A stretch of 64,000 nt of DNA from Parietaria judaica (GCA_954871525.1 OX940866.1:15647001-15711000), one strand, 5' to 3'; counted from the first letter of the stretch, positions 1 to 11,567 are shown. Made by a program: numbers and translations. Notes: generated from the sequence alone by a model not told the origin.

Positions 1-956
1 ACCATATGACCCAAGAACTTCCCCGATGACATGCCGAAGGTGCACTTCTCGGGGTTGAGCTTCATCTTGTGTGCGTTCAGGATCTCGAAGCACTCCTCTA
101 GGTGCTCAATATGAGCTGTCATTTTCAGGGACTTGACAACCATGTCATCGATGTATACTTCCATGCTCTTCCCGATCTGCTTGTGGAACATCTTGGTTAC
201 CAGTCTCTGGTAGGTTGCCCCGGCGTTTTTCAGTCCGAAGGGCATGACCTTATAACAGTACGTCCCCCTTTCGCTGATGAAGGCGGTCTTCTCTTCGTCG
301 TCTGGGTGCATTTTTATCTGATGGTACCCCGAGTAGGCGTCCATGAAGCTGAGGAGCTCGTAACCGTGCGTAGCCTCGACTAGGCGATCCATGTGCGGCA
401 TCGGGAAGCTATCCTTGGGGCACGCTCGATTTAAGTCTGTGAAATCGACGCAGACCCGCCATTTACCATTCTTTTTTTTTACAACGACGGTGTTTGCCAA
501 CCACTCGGGATACTTTACTTCCCGGACGGTACCCATAGAGAGTAGCCTGTCCACCTCATCGTTGATGATCTTGTTCCTGTCGGGGGCCATCTTTCTTCTC
601 TTCTGTATGACGGGTTTATGACCTGGGTCGGTGTGGAGACGATGCGCCACCACGGACGGGTCAATCCCCGGCATATCCTCATGAGACCAAGCGAAGCTCC
701 TTCTGTTTCTTCTCAAAAATTCGACAAGCTGAGTCTTGATTTCTGGGTTGAGTTCTACGCCTATACCGACAGTCCGAGAAGGATCAGACTCGTCGATACA
801 AACTTGCTCCACCGCTTCTAGCTGTGGCCCTCCGTTTCTCTCTCCGGCTGCTTGCGCTTCGACATCCTCCGTGTTAAGGATCCTGGCAGCCTCTTTGCCC
901 CTTTTCTTCCGCTTCTCCGTCCGACTTGAAGCTTCGGGAGTGGCCGTAGCTAATTG
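1..956 (-). CDS. Gypsy pol: reverse transcriptase part, open at window edge
   Basis: Minus-strand translation, in the same frame as the gag-protease ORF, gives a Ty3/gypsy reverse transcriptase. It shows a Lys-Lys-Lys-Asn-Gly-Lys stretch with a following VDFTDLNRACPKDSFP motif, the MDAYSGYHQI motif and the catalytic YIDDMVVKS motif (around 125-155). It enzymatically copies the element RNA into DNA inside the Gag particle. The reading frame is closed from gag only by one TAG at 957-959, after which it appears open to position 1. No start Met is needed if the product is a polyprotein. The remaining pol domains are not in the window. Confidence 0.85.
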
Positions 957-3473
957 CTATAAGCTCGAGGGTTCTCCCCTCTCCGTGATTTCGGCGGCCT
1001 TCTCCTCGATCATTGATCTGTGGTGCATCATGTAGCAGATCCGGTAGGCGTCTCTGCTTCCTTTGAGCTCTTCGATCTCTCCGTGTTTACCCGGGAACTT
1101 GATGCACTGATGGTATGTTGATGGGATGGCCCTCATCGAATGGATCCATGGCCTTCCTAAGATGACGTTAAAATGTGACGGGACGTTCAACAACATGAAC
1201 TCTGTCATCCTATTGATGCTCTTTGCACAGACCGGGAGGTGGACCGTTCCCATTGAGATAGCGACGTCCCCATTGAAACCGGACACCTTGCGAGGACGTC
1301 CCCCGATGATGAGCCCCTCGATGCCCATCTTTATGAGACACTCGTAAAAAATGACGTCAACCGAACTCCCGTTATCGACGAGGATTCGGCAAACTTCGCA
1401 TCCGCCGATGTTGAGCTCGAGGACCAACGCATCGTCGTGCGGCTCGGCGCAGTCCTCGTTTTCCACGAACTCTATTCTTGCACATGTGCCGCTCATCATT
1501 GCATCTTCCTGGTCATGCTTTTTGCATCTCCGTTGGTAGGCTTTGATTCTATTGACTGAGTCTTCACATAGTCGCGATCCGCCCATTATCATCTCGATTC
1601 TAGTCCTCGAAACCGGTCGCATATCCTCAACGTGTTCTGCGGGTGCTGGCTCTATTGCTAAATTTCTCTTGGCTCCGCCTTGAGTTCCTCCTCCGCCCCG
1701 CGCTGGGCCTGGTGACCGGTCTTGCCACGTCCGATTGCCATTGTTCCAAGGCGCGGGAGGGTAATAGGCGAGGTCCTTGACTTCCCCCTGCGCGTATCTT
1801 CTTTGGAGCTCTCTTTTGAGCATGGCACAGTCCTCCGTGGCGTGGCCGCGGTAGTTATGGTAAGTACAGAACTTACTCATATCCTTCGGCCAAGTCTTCC
1901 TCACGAAATTTCCCTGTCCTCCGGAGAATCCTCCTCGTCCTCTTCCTTGGTCTCCGGAGAATCCTCCTCGTCCTCTTCCTTGGTCTCCAGAGAATCCTCC
2001 TCGTCCTCTTCCTTGGTCTCCAGAGAATCCTCCTCGTCCTCTTCCTCGGTCTCCGGAGAATCCTCCTCGCTGTTGAATGTCGGAAAAATCTCTTTGTGGC
2101 TGATTTCCGCCGGAGAATCCCCTTTGGTTATCGGGGTATTCTCCTCGCTGCTGATCGTCAGAGAAATCTCTTCGCGGCTGATTTCTTGGACGGTCGTCGC
2201 CGTTCTCCCTCTCGTCGCCGCTTTCTTTCTCGTCTACTTGGTAGACTCCTCGTCTCGGGGCTTCGCGAGCGCGCCGTTCGTCAGAATTTCCTCGTTCTCC
2301 ATCCTCTCCTTTTTTCTGCCGCGGGACATCTCTGCCGTCTTGGTTATCCTTTTTCTCGGACTTCCCTTTGCTTCTACTTTCGTGGGTCTTCTTCTGGGCT
2401 AACACTTCTTCTTCTATTTCCATAAAAAGCGTCGCTCTATGGAGGGCGTCTTCGATCCTTGTCGGTCGCATCTTGATCGGCTCCTCGTGGAAAGAAGCTG
2501 AATACCACAATCCGTGTCGAAGGGCCTGAATTGCGACGACATCGTCGAGTCCCGGAACTCTGACCATCACGTCCTTGAATCTTCCGATGTACGCCCGGAG
2601 AGGCTCGTTTTCCCCTTGGGAGAGTTTCCACAAGGTTGTGACCGTTGCCTCGTTTTGCACATACATCGAATAATGCCGCAGGAAACATGCGACGAGCTCG
2701 TCCGAATTGTTGATGGTCCCTGGTGGTAACTTCTCAAACCAATCGCTGGCGGGACCCTGCAGACTTTCGACGAACAGGCGGCAAAGAATTGCTTCCAGCT
2801 TCGTCTCCTCGCCCCCGAGGCACTCCGTCGCGATCCGGAAACTTCTAACATGAGTGTTTGGATCTGACGTACCCTTGTAATGCGAGATCCTGACCTTTGG
2901 CAGCTCGCCCAGCTCTACGCCACGGATTCTCGGCGAGAATGGGGTGATCCTGGCCTCTTTGACCAGCCTGTCGATCTCGGGCACTGCATTTGTTGCTCTA
3001 TGCACCTGGGAGGTCACGTCTCCCATTCTGGCCTCCATGCTTGAGGACATTTCTCTCATTGCCTTCCGAACTTCCTCCTGGATCGTTGCCGCTACATTGA
3101 TTGCTGCGGAAGAGCTCATCGTAGCCGGCGGAGTGGCATTGACGGCACCGAACAGGTCTCTGATGATCGGCTGCGCTTCCGGCGTCGGGGTTCCCTGCTC
3201 CGCGTCAAGCACGGCTGAGCCACCTCCTGAAGGTCCGGCAATCGCGTTCTCCAGGTTCTCCCTTCTTTGGTTTGCGGTGGTGCTTTCTAGGAGATCCGTG
3301 AGTTGCCTGTTTCTCGCCGCCTGTTCGTCGGCCTTTCTGACTGCTTCTTCAGCCCTCCCTGTTGCCTCCTCTATCCTTCTCATGGCTTCGGCTAATTGTT
3401 GCTGGAGCCCCTCCGTGGTGAGGGCTTGGGTGTCGCCCTCTATGCTGCTGATTGTGGCGTCGTTCGATGACAT
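957..3473 (-). CDS. Gag-protease polyprotein of Tat-like gypsy element
   Basis: An 838-residue product. Residues about 200-360 form the retrotransposon Gag capsid-like domain, recognisable by the segment around GPASDWFEKLPP and a Leu-rich helix series. A coiled-coil, Arg/Glu-rich segment precedes it, and a charged linker follows with five tandem copies of a GGFSGDQGRGR-like unit (about residues 475-530). A short Cys/His knuckle-like motif, CTYHNYRGHATEDC, lies near residue 565. The C-terminal part carries an aspartic protease with active-site motif LVDNGSSVDV. It probably packages element RNA and processes the polyprotein. The stop is a TAG at 957-959 followed by CAA; RT continues in frame beyond it, so either one substitution or stop-codon readthrough separates gag-pro from RT. 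Confidence 0.88.
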   Translation of the reverse strand: MSSNDATISSIEGDTQALTTEGLQQQLAEAMRRIEEATGRAEEAVRKADEQAARNRQLTDLLESTTANQRRENLENAIAGPSGGGSAVLDAEQGTPTPEAQPIIRDLFGAVNATPPATMSSSAAINVAATIQEEVRKAMREMSSSMEARMGDVTSQVHRATNAVPEIDRLVKEARITPFSPRIRGVELGELPKVRISHYKGTSDPNTHVRSFRIATECLGGEETKLEAILCRLFVESLQGPASDWFEKLPPGTINNSDELVACFLRHYSMYVQNEATVTTLWKLSQGENEPLRAYIGRFKDVMVRVPGLDDVVAIQALRHGLWYSASFHEEPIKMRPTRIEDALHRATLFMEIEEEVLAQKKTHESRSKGKSEKKDNQDGRDVPRQKKGEDGERGNSDERRAREAPRRGVYQVDEKESGDERENGDDRPRNQPRRDFSDDQQRGEYPDNQRGFSGGNQPQRDFSDIQQRGGFSGDRGRGRGGFSGDQGRGRGGFSGDQGRGRGGFSGDQGRGRGGFSGGQGNFVRKTWPKDMSKFCTYHNYRGHATEDCAMLKRELQRRYAQGEVKDLAYYPPAPWNNGNRTWQDRSPGPARGGGGTQGGAKRNLAIEPAPAEHVEDMRPVSRTRIEMIMGGSRLCEDSVNRIKAYQRRCKKHDQEDAMMSGTCARIEFVENEDCAEPHDDALVLELNIGGCEVCRILVDNGSSVDVIFYECLIKMGIEGLIIGGRPRKVSGFNGDVAISMGTVHLPVCAKSINRMTEFMLLNVPSHFNVILGRPWIHSMRAIPSTYHQCIKFPGKHGEIEELKGSRDAYRICYMMHHRSMIEEKAAEITERGEPSSL

Positions 3474-3517
3474 GCTTTCCTTCGGATTCCTGGCTGTGAG
3501 TTAGAAAGAAAACCTAG

Positions 3518-3537
3518 GCCCCTCGGTGGGCGCCAAA
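3518..3537 (-). other. Primer binding site of Tat-like gypsy element
   Basis: The minus strand reads TTTGGCGCCCACCGAGGGGC one base inside the LTR end at 3539. This is the tRNA-primed site for minus-strand DNA synthesis and fixes the inner LTR boundary. The motif class is established for plant Tat/Athila elements; the exact tRNA was not determined. Confidence 0.8.
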
Positions 3538-3979
3538 CTGTAGAGGGCGATTTTCACCGCCCTTTTCCAGTCACAAGAGTAATCGAATGAATACAATAGT
3601 AATGTGAACGCGAATACTCCTGATTTATTATATTCCTGAAAGGATTCGGTTTCTCCCGTTTATTAGCTGGACATTCGAAGTATGATGAATAAATATACGA
3701 CGACGCTCTCTAATCTCAATATAATCATATTATAATAGATCGGTACTCAAAAATACAAAGGACTCTTTAAGATTGGCATTTCTTTCTCTCAGAACTCGTT
3801 TTCCTTCTCACTCTTCTTTTTTTTCCCTCCTTCTTTCTATAAGACTTCCCTTGCCTTTTATAGAGTTGCCTTCAGCTCTCTTCTTGACTTTCTCCTTTCA
3901 TCATTCGTTTTCTCCCGTCATCCCCGGGAAAGCAGGGCAGATTTCTGCTTTATATCTCATCCGAGCAGACTGTCATTTT

Positions 3980-4186
3980 GGGTAGTTGGGCTGCATTAAA
4001 TGCGCATCTCTTCAGCCGTCATTGGGCCCTGCGCCTCGTCGCTGACGCTCTTTATCGGGTAGGTGAGTTTCATTAAATGCACATCTACTCAGCCGTCATT
4101 GGGCCCTGCGCCTCGTCGCTGACGCTCTTTATCGGGTAGGTGAGTTTCATTAAATGCACATCTCTTCAGCCGTCATTGGGCCCTGC
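3980..4186. repeat. 77-bp tandem repeat inside gypsy LTR, about 2.7 copies
   Basis: Units start at 3980, 4057 and 4134 with GGGTAG. Each contains TCATTAAATGC, CAGCCGTCATTGGGCCC and CGTCGCTGACGC. The copies are nearly identical, so the array probably expanded recently. LTR U3 repeats of this sort often act as enhancers, but that role is inference. Confidence 0.9.
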
Positions 4187-4276
4187 GCTGACCATCATGA
4201 CGAAGTTCCTCGAGGCGAGCTTGATGGGACGCTTCATCGCAACTTGCTTCTGTGTGGCCGGGCTTTCTCGCGGTTT

Positions 4277-4380
4277 AACTTCCTCGGGGATAATCCTCGT
4301 CGGGGATAACTCCCTCGAGCGATGAACTTCCTCGGGGATCATCCTCGTCGGGGATAATCCCCTTGAGCGATGAACTTCCT
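4277..4380. repeat. 48-bp tandem repeat inside gypsy LTR, about 2.2 copies
   Basis: AACTTCCTCGGGG recurs at 4277 and 4325, and a partial unit begins at 4372. Each unit contains ATCCTCGTCGGGGATAA. It lies in the U3 part of the minus-strand LTR, next to the 77-bp array. Confidence 0.85.
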
Positions 4381-4457
4381 CGCTGCTTTTCATGTCGTTT
4401 GTGGGCAGAACGACACGAAAAGTGTTGAGGGGGATTTGACCAAATCCGACCTCAACA

Positions 4458-5151
4458 ATAACCATTGGATCTAGATGAGATTAAATCTCAACCATTGGAT
4501 TGGAATAATTAAAGTATTTAAATATATATAAAATTCAAATTTAGGAGTGAAAATCTCTAATTCGGTTACGGGCGAAGTCTATAAATAGGGAGCTCATTTA
4601 CAACATTTTTCACACCTTCCCCAGAGCAAAACCTCGAGCTCTCCCTCTCTCTCTAGCGTCTGCGAGTTTTCTGCTTCTGATCACTTTTTTGGTTCGGCTT
4701 AGGAGACTATTTCTCCGGAAGCTTCAAAAGAACCTCAGTTAAATTTTGCGACGGAGTCCTGCCGGCGAAGCCCACGCTACGGTACGAGGAATCCAGGAGA
4801 ATATCCCGGAAGATCACGGGTGTTTCCCTCAGCACCGGCGGAGCCCTGCCGAACTTCAGAGTCCGTAGTCAGAAACGTCAGTTGAGGTACGGCCTTATGC
4901 ATTGGGTTAATAAATGCAAACATTTACTGCTTTCTATTTATTTCATATATTTCGACTATGATATTAATAATGAGTTGTGAATATTAAATATGTAATATTT
5001 ATCAGATCTTGTTAAAATGGTTATTACCCGATATCCGTGCCATTACGATAACAAGTTTTCCGCTATAAATTAATATTTTAAATGTTACCGGGACGGCTCG
5101 GAGGCTTATTTTGTGGTAATGAAGTCGGGAATCAAACCCCGATTTCCAACA
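4458..5151 (+). repeat. Ty1/copia LTR, 3' portion in plus orientation
   Basis: This segment is the reverse complement of 22,226-about 22,919 with only about 15 differences by eye over about 690 bases. It includes the conserved blocks around GGTACGGCCTTATGCATTGG and GTACGAGGAATCCAGGAG. It ends GATTTCCAACA at 5151, the LTR 3' terminus. The next bases are not a primer binding site, so this is the outer end of a 3' LTR or a solo LTR. Its left edge at 4458 is the insertion point of the Tat-like gypsy element; the rest of this LTR should be left of the window. Confidence 0.9.
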
Positions 5152-5953
5152 TGTTGAGCGTCGGAGGTGAATCAGGGGGTACCCCCCCTGTTTCCCCTGA
5201 CCTCGGGTATTCTTTTGCCAGGTCCAGAAATTGAGAGAAAGCGGAGGTCTCGGAGGAATTTCTACACGGTCACGGCCCCACTTGATAGGTTATGTTCAAC
5301 GCGGTGTCCGGTCTATCTCGCAGTCCATTGCGCGGCTGTGCGGATAGCTCGGGGACACGTATCAGAACCCACAATTCAGGTCATGGGACCAGATCTAGGG
5401 AAATTTCTCTAATAGACCACCCAGAGGGGAACCCCTGGAGAAGATCCTGGGACGATTGACGACCCCGCCTGTCCTAATTCTAGCTCTGTGCGGAACCCGT
5501 TCTGTCTCCCAGTCCCATATCTTGTACAGATATCGTGACTTTGTGGACAGTCTGTAGGACCCAGACTAGGATCGACTTAACAGGCCGAGGGTCCAATCTC
5601 CTAAGATTGACTGTTAGATCAAACATACTCTCCCGCTCGTGGTAACCCGATTCTGTGAGGAGCCCGAACCTGTAACCCAAGCCTAGTCCATTCCTGGCCT
5701 TGAGGTAATAGGTAGTGCGTATCCCCTGATCGCCGGACCAGGAACGGCGAACGATACGTTTCGATCTCAGTGCCAGGAACTCCGCACGGAATCCGCATCA
5801 CGCACATCGAGAGGGGGAAACAATCTGTCATCCCCACAATAGGCCCAACACCAGTCAACATAAGCCCACCAAAAGTCAACAAAACGACATTGGGCCCGGT
5901 CCAACACCAGCAATTGGGCCGCTACAGTGTTTGATCTAAAAAACAGCATCAAC
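5152..5953 (+). repeat. Family-B LTR, 3' part, interrupted by copia LTR
   Basis: This is GC-rich, non-coding sequence ending CAGCATCAACA at 5953. The last 110 bases match the reverse complement of 42,025-about 42,130 (shared TTGGGCC and CCGCT blocks). The left edge begins TGTTG, which is also the 5-bp target duplication of the abutting copia LTR. Its missing 5' part is best matched by 25,142-25,654 in the opposite orientation. ACTAC at 5954-5958 would be its own target duplication. Confidence 0.75.
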
Positions 5954-6482
5954 AACTACTATTTTTTTTTTTTGAATAAGTGGTGTGTATTTAATTATGT
6001 CTTGACTTTTTAAACAATATGTATGTGTTTATTGGTTATTATTATTAAACATATCAAACAATTTTATTTGACGCGAGAACCGGATCGTAAACGGAGTTCA
6101 AGTGAACCGTGAACGGTGAATTTTATTTCGTTCTACTCACTTTTTTAAAATAAATAATTATAACCAATAATGAATAATTAAATTTCAATATTCATTATTT
6201 GTTATTATTGGAAAACAAATTTATTAAAAATAAAAAATAAAAAAATACTTTTTTTAAAAAAATAAAAATATTTTTTTTATAAAAATTATTTAAAAAGTAA
6301 TAATTACGTGGCATGCCACATGGCGGCCAAGTGCCATGTGGCAAAGGTTAATAGCCACATGGACAAATTTTCTCGTTCAACTCCCAAATGCCGAGTTTGG
6401 GTACTTTTGCTGCCATTTACGGAGGTTGGGTGCACAACAGAGCATCTGACCAAAGTTTGGGTATTTTCGCCGCAATTAACCC
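5954..6482. mobile_element. Arm of a fold-back MULE-type element (with 25,655-26,271)
   Basis: Long stretches match 25,655-26,271 in the same present-day orientation, including GAACCGGATCG, TAATTACGTGGCATGCCAC and the distal part ending GCAATTAACCC at 6482. Read outward to inward the terminus is GGGTTAATTGCGGCGAAAA. No ORF is present. TTTTTTATA at 6483-6491 is the reverse complement of TATAAAAAA at 26,272-26,280, a 9-bp target duplication typical of Mutator-like elements. Together with the other arm it would have formed a palindromic element. Confidence 0.7.
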
Positions 6483-7024
6483 TTTTTTATAAAATTAAAA
6501 TTTAATTATTCGGTCCCAACGGATTGTTATTGGGTCGGTTTGGTTTGGGTTGGGCATTTCCATTTCTTGGGTCAGTTTTTTTTTTTTTTTTAACCCGATA
6601 TGAGCGAATCGGGTCCAGTTAAAGCATCAGGTGGCCCAACCCAACCCATGCTCAACTCTCTAGTTTGCATTTGAGGTCCAAGATTTATCTGTTGTTTTTT
6701 TTAGTAAAATGACTACCGAGTGTGTATGTTTTAAACTGAACATCTATAGTTTGCGATATATCTGCGGTCTACCCCAGCGTGGAATTTATTCCCATGCTCT
6801 CTATTTCAAGTTACATGACATTTGATGGAATGAAATTGGGTATTTACTGTTAAGGTCGGATCCGGTTGGATCCCTCTTAAAACTATGAAAGCCTTGAAGG
6901 TCGACGAATGGAGACCATGAAGCGGATCCCCGAACGCGAACAAGACCCGACGAGGAGAGTCGACGACGCCAAGAACCGACGAGGAGAGTCGACGACACCA
7001 AGGCCCGACGAGGAGACTCGACGA
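6483..7024. other. Intergenic spacer with a 29-bp tandem repeat
   Basis: No gene is recognised. It contains T-tracts, a stretch around 6,505-6,650 rich in GGGTTGGG-type motifs that resembles decayed hAT sequence, and three copies of a 29-bp unit starting CCGACGAGGAGAGTCGACGA at 6947, 6976 and 7005. The tandem array directly abuts the old copia LTR copy that begins at about 7025. Confidence 0.5.
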
Positions 7025-9255
7025 TGTTGTGAAGTTCATTACGTTTCCTAATAATATTATCACGATTTATGCCGTCAAACCGTCCGGGTAACATTTAATA
7101 AATATTTAAAGCGGAAAAAACTTGCTACCCGTACTACGATTTGAACATCGTATAATAACCAAAATCAAGATCTGATAAATTATTACTAATTTAACTTTTC
7201 ATAAATTCATTATTAATAATCTAGTCTATAGGAAATAAATAAACTGTAAATAAATGTTTGCATTTATTGACCTAATGCATTAGGCCGTACCTCAGGTGAT
7301 GACGATTCCGGTTGCACGTTCTGAACTGGGCAGGGCTTCGCCGATGCTGAGGGAAACTCTCGTGATCTTCCGGGATATTCTCCTGGACTCCTCGTACCGA
7401 AGCGTGGGCTTCGCCGGTAGGACTCCGTCGCAAAAACTTTAACTAATGGTTCTTTTAAAGCTTTCAGAGAAAAACGTCTCACTAAGCCGAACCAGAAAAG
7501 AGAGATCAGAGGCTAAGAAATTCGCAGACTCTAGATAGAGAGAGAGAGAGAAATAGATCGAATTCTTTCTCTGGGGAAGGTGTGTGAAATGTTTAGAACG
7601 AGTCTTGTATTTATAGGCTCATGGAGAAGCCAATAAGGGAAGCTTCCATGCATGAATTTCGAATTCTATAATGGGCAAATATAATTAATCACTCCAAACC
7701 AATGGCCAACATTGAATCACCAATGATCCAATGTTTAAGATTAATTAGGGATTTAACCAAATAAGGAAACCATGAATAAATCAATTATATAATCACTACC
7801 TTATATAAGAGAATTCAAATTCCCTATGCATGTATATGGAAATTTCGAAATCAATAGTCTAGATCCAATGGTTGGAATTAATTCCATAACCAATCTAATG
7901 GAACATATTGAATCAGCATAAAGTCAAGCCTCATTACTTTTTCACCAAGCAAAAATACGATCTCCATTATAAAGAATTTGAATTTTTCATTTCCATATAT
8001 ATATGTTAATTAATTTCCAATCCAATGGTTAAGATTAAATCTTACACTAATCCAAAGGATATAATTAATTAAGCAATTTCGAAATCCATGCCTGGTCACC
8101 AAGTCATTTTCGAATTTAGCGTTCCAAATTAATTATCATGATCCAACGGTTAAGATCAAACTCGACCGATGTAATGAACCAAATTAATTTCAAGTTTTTC
8201 CATTAATACCTAAACATGGGTACTTATGCCGCATATTTGGAAAGTCCAAATCCAAGCAAATTCGTGTAAGCCCAACTTACACATTTACTTGGGCCGCATT
8301 ATTTCTACACATTCATATATATACCAAATATATATTTTTATTTAAATAACATAAATCTATTAATTATTAAATAATTATTAATAAGAATAATAATAATTTA
8401 ATCCAAATAATTAAATTATATTATTGACCTATGATCTCAATATCACACATTAAATGTCGTGGTGCAACACCACTATTTAAATTCGTGACATGTGATTAAA
8501 TTTCACATATTTACGAAAACGATCGTAAACCTGGAAATTCTCTAAATCACAAACTGTACGTCGAAACGACTCGGTTCCAAAAGCAAAGTCTCTTAGAATT
8601 TAATTTCCAACAAATTTTCAGTTGATGAAAAACATAAATTCAACTTTCTTTTATCAGTTAAATTTCCAGTACCAAACTTTGGTACTTTTGCCACGTCAAA
8701 AATAAAACTTCTAAAGTTTGACACATACTCTAGTTTTATGAATCCTGACGAATGATAAAACATACCGAATGTTTAAATCACGTACGCATCATCCGTTCTG
8801 GAGCTATCCTGGGGACCATGGACTCGTATTACTGAAGCTCCAACGAACTGCTAACGGTTCATCAAACATCGGTGTTATTCAACTATAAACCCGAGGTTGC
8901 ACTCTTTAGTGATACAGTATATATTATTCCCTTTATAGCAAGGTGTCCATTGATACAATCAAATTCGGGTTATTGATCTTTCACTTGATGATCCACACAT
9001 GAGCAAGCGGTTTTTACCGTTTTGCCTCTCATTGCATTTTCATCCTCAACTCAGTTAGTAATATTGTGAGTAACCCACTTATGGTTTCGATTCATAAGTT
9101 GCGCACGGGTACCTCTCACTTATCACCACTAACAATCAAGGGAATAATCTTGACTCTGAAGAGAGCTATGTGATATCCGTGTCTATGACAAAACTACCCT
9201 TATCTGTTGACTATTATGTTCCCAAAATAGCAGCATTGGGAACGACAGTAAATAT
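7025..9255 (-). repeat. Old, truncated copy of the copia LTR
   Basis: Colinear with 22,226-about 24,615 over its whole length but clearly more diverged. Shared blocks include AGGCCGTACCTCA, GTGATCTTCCGGGATATTCT, CTCCAACGAACTGCTA and CGGGTTATTGATCTTTCACT. The final about 530 bases of the LTR (U3 side, equivalent to 24,616-25,141) are missing. No primer binding site lies beside it, so it is a solo or truncated LTR, not part of the newer copia element. Confidence 0.85.
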
Positions 9256-10531
9256 AATAGCCAAAATTTTACACCAATGTATAAAGGGTTAATTTTATCA
9301 TTTTTATTTACAATAGGGGTTGGTAGGAAATTTTTTCAAAGCTTGCCTTATAATTGCTACTTGTCTATTTGTTACCATGATTAGTCACTAAGCACGGTGT
9401 CACCTCCTCTTTTCTCTTCCATTCTCTTTCCTTTAACCATCTCCCCTCTATAGACCAAAAACCCTCCTTATGTCGTTTCCCGACCTGCCAACCTAAGTCC
9501 CCTCTTCTCTTTAGTTCTCCATCAACCAATTTATGGTGGCACTCTCTGTATGTGGAATCTTGGTGCAAGAGCTTCAATAAGGGCTGTTCAAGATCTTCTC
9601 CCCTCACACTTTACGTCTTGGTTTTAGGTACTTTCAGATTAATTATTCCTTAAGTAAATGCTTGCTAGTTATGGAATTAGTAGTCATCGATTTTCAGTAT
9701 ATAGGGTATTGGGTTCCCTATTTCCATATTGATGATCTTTTATATAAGGAATTGTGAGGTTCAAATCTTGTCCGATGAAATTCTATAAGCTTAGAAAAAA
9801 AAAAAAAGTTTCCTTTGTCTAAAATAAGATATATGCTAGTACAGATACATTTATATTTTTTTTATGGAGCCTTATACTTGGATCAATTAATTTGAAGAGG
9901 ATTAATAATTATTTTGGCATTTTCTAATTTTTGGAACCTTAGTTATTATAAGGTAGTGTTTATATAGACGTGCATATAGGAATATTAGGTTTGCATTACC
10001 CAAGTTATGGCTCTTCTAGGCAAATATAATTTTAGGTACATGGGTCTATATGCATATAGTTGTAGTAGATATATATATCATGTATAAAATAATTATAGCA
10101 CTTTGAATATCATCTTAAGAGATAATTTTTATAATAATCAATATGTGATATGATAAATTATGTATACATTATGCTAGCCATAGCACTATTATACGCATAG
10201 TAAAATTGAAGAATTAAAAACTGAGGAATATATTAGGTGTAAGCTTATGGTGTGCATTGTCACTAATGTTGAGTTTAGCCTTATGAGACACACAAATAAT
10301 TTAATTAAGGCAAGAGATATAGCTCTGTATATGTCTGTGTGTACTTGTTCAAGCTGCATGTATATATCTTGGAATCAAGGTCTATGACAATTAAACTCTA
10401 TGAAAATCGCCATTTTCCTTTAGCATTGTATTAGGAATTAAGTATGTATATAAATGATTGGACGTATTAAGGTTTTCAAGTAAAGAATAGTGAGCCCTCT
10501 TAGAAGAAATATAATATGATTACAATCTTAA
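9256..10531. other. Intergenic sequence, nothing recognised
   Basis: AT-rich sequence with an A-tract at 9,793-9,806. Only short spurious ORFs occur. I see no repeat family shared with the rest of the window. Confidence 0.4.
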
Positions 10532-11564
10532 TGTAATCAAGGAACTGATATTTAGAAATTTAAATATCAGGTGACTTGTTCTCAACGGATGTACCGTCCC
10601 GTGTAGTAGAGAATCGTAAGGCTTAAGGTACGTAAAAGTACACCCTGCAACACAACAATAATAATGTGTGTTCTCGTGTTTCTGTGTGGTGTGAAATATG
10701 TATTTGCATAACTTGTTCGTTGTTTGCATACTTTAAATGTGTAGTTCTAGACTCTTCATTCATATATATAATTTATAATAAAACTAATAATATGTATAGC
10801 ATTTTATTAAAATTAAATAGCTCCGTATCGAGACGGTTAGTCTCATCGTGTGGCTGTGCCGGGACGGTTAGTCTCTTGAGGTACATTGTACGCGAAGCCG
10901 CCGATTGTACCGAGATGGGTAGTCTCAGAATGGTACGTCGGAAAGTGATTCGTCTCGGGCTGACTTGGTTAGGGTCGCGTCCCCGGTCCCCTGTAGGCTT
11001 TATAGGCTGAAAAAGCGCTGGTACGGTAGCTGGGCCCAAAGAATATTATATATATATAGATTAATTTCAGGTTATCATAAAACGAAATAAAACGATATTG
11101 TGTGTTATGCATTTTGGTGTGATCGGTGTAAAGTTATTTTCGTGAGTAATAAAAACCTTTTACGTACTGAGTGTTAGCTCACCTATATAGTTGTGTTGTA
11201 GACACAGGGAAGAAGCGACTAGACGGTTAATTGCGGGTGAAGCAGGGTCGGCAGTGCAGTGTATACGGTACATACAACGAACGACTCGATCCTAGACAAG
11301 CCTCTATGGGATTTTGTTGTTTTATATTTTCGAAAACCCTAGAGCTACGCTATTTTGTCTTTTGATGACATCTTATAAATATCGTTCCGGTCGTGGTTGT
11401 CTTGATGTTTTAAACTCTTCATGTTGTTTTAAAAATAATATAAGCGCGCTATATTTAAATGATTATATATTTTCTTTTACGGATTATCCAATATTTTAAA
11501 AGTGACCGGAACTTATGATGAGATAAGTAGAGGTTAACGGTCCCTCGGAAATGAGGGCGTTACA
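10532..11564 (+). repeat. Probable 5' LTR of chromovirus-like gypsy element (start approximate)
   Basis: The end is well fixed: CCTCGGAAATGAGGGCGTTACA ends at 11,564 three bases before a tRNA-Met PBS. The start at TGTAATCAAGG (10,532) is only the best TG-start I found; with no 3' LTR to compare, it is uncertain. A TATA-rich stretch occurs at about 11,046-11,060, and repeated ACGGTTAGTCTC-type motifs lie at 10,830-10,930. Confidence 0.55.
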
Positions 11565-11567
11565 GAG

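Larger units (their letters stand above)
1..4457 (-). mobile_element. Ty3/gypsy LTR retrotransposon, Tat-like, left part cut by window edge
   Basis: Read on the minus strand the order is 5' LTR (4457-3539), primer binding site, gag-protease (3473-957), then reverse transcriptase running off the window at position 1. The PBS begins TTTGGCGCCC, the type used by Athila/Tat-lineage gypsy elements rather than the tRNA-Met type. Protein order gag, protease, RT fits Ty3/gypsy. RNase H, integrase and the 3' LTR must lie left of the window. The LTR outer edge at 4457 abuts copia LTR sequence that continues without loss when compared with the copy at 22,226-25,141, so this element inserted into that LTR. 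The base run ATAAC at 4458-4462 should be its target duplication, but the partner is outside the window. Confidence 0.9.
3539..4457 (-). repeat. 5' LTR of Tat-like gypsy element (919 bp)
   Basis: On the minus strand the LTR begins TGTTGAGG (ending at 4457) and ends CCCTCTACA at 3539, next to the PBS, so the ends are TG...CA. The outer end also contains a near-palindrome, TGTTGAGG with CCTCAACA, separated by about 20 bases. Two internal tandem arrays lie in its U3 half. The 3' LTR is outside the window, so divergence and age cannot be measured here. Confidence 0.85.

Noticed and set aside
1722..2402. Ser-rich plus-strand ORF of 226 codons
   Set aside because: It is the antisense shadow of the Gly/Arg repeat in the minus-strand gag.
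4458..9255. 4,458-5,151 and 7,025-9,255 as the two LTRs of one element
   Set aside because: They face opposite directions and the second is far more diverged and truncated; the first matches the LTR at 22,226 much better.
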